Shown piece by piece: positions 5,504 through 5,527 of a stretch of DNA of 5,527 nucleotides (its first letter is position 1; each line of letters opens with the position of its first letter). Made by a program: the position numbers and the translations under genes. Origin of the DNA: Ferrovaceae bacterium (GTDB taxonomy: Bacteria; Pseudomonadota; Gammaproteobacteria; Burkholderiales; Ferrovaceae); assembly GCA_027457225.1 (NCBI GenBank), contig DAIDTL010000083.1:1-5527 (forward strand). The letters are read 5' to 3'. The notes below the pieces were generated by a model. The model worked only from the letters and a program-made list of their open reading frames with translations, did not search any database and had not been told where the DNA came from.

Positions 5504-5527
5504 ATGCGACGAAACGCAAAAAAAGTG
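5504..5527 (+). CDS. Possible start of a new gene (eight codons visible)
   Basis: ATG at 5504 is preceded by AGGAAG (5494-5499), four bases away, and is followed by an open frame reading MRRNAKKV to the window edge. The ribosome binding site makes a real start plausible, but eight codons are too few to recognise a family. The beginning is strongly basic. Confidence 0.35.

Overview
The window carries a compact phosphite (HPO3 2-) uptake and oxidation cassette, ptxA-ptxB-ptxC-ptxD-ptxE, on the plus strand (about 683-5098). It comprises an ABC transporter ATPase, a periplasmic phosphite-binding protein, a membrane permease, an NAD-dependent phosphite dehydrogenase and a LysR-type regulator. The binding protein has an ordinary Sec signal peptide without a lipobox cysteine, which fits a Gram-negative host. 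The mixed base composition and the family resemblance suggest a proteobacterium, perhaps a betaproteobacterium, but the genus cannot be fixed from this sequence.

Layout: 1-172 holds the 5' part of a small conserved hypothetical gene on the minus strand. 173-682 is a non-coding, divergent regulatory region that becomes AT-rich near ptxA. It contains a good PhoB box: two near-consensus half-sites in 11-bp register, a weaker third one upstream, and a -10-like hexamer at the usual distance. 683-5098 is the ptx operon, with junctions of 3, 8, 14 and -4 bases. 5099-5503 is AT-rich and non-coding, with a small hairpin and short repeats. A possible new gene starts at 5504 and runs off the window.

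How the genes would work together: under phosphate starvation PhoB would switch on the operon. PtxB captures phosphite in the periplasm, PtxC and PtxA import it, and PtxD oxidises it to phosphate while making NADH. PtxE is the linked regulator, whose exact role is not settled by sequence.

Two anomalies stand out. First, ptxD is complete in reading frame and keeps every key active-site residue I can place, but codon 195 is an amber TAG. This is a single fresh nonsense mutation, a sequencing error, or a suppressed stop. TAG ends ptxC and ptxE in the same operon, so genome-wide reassignment of TAG is unlikely. Second, ptxE has no ATG, GTG or TTG that gives an intact DNA-binding domain. The only start that fits is a CTG overlapping the ptxD stop as CTGA, behind a good ribosome binding site. 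The system itself is a known one; the novelty lies in these details and in the Pho-box wiring.
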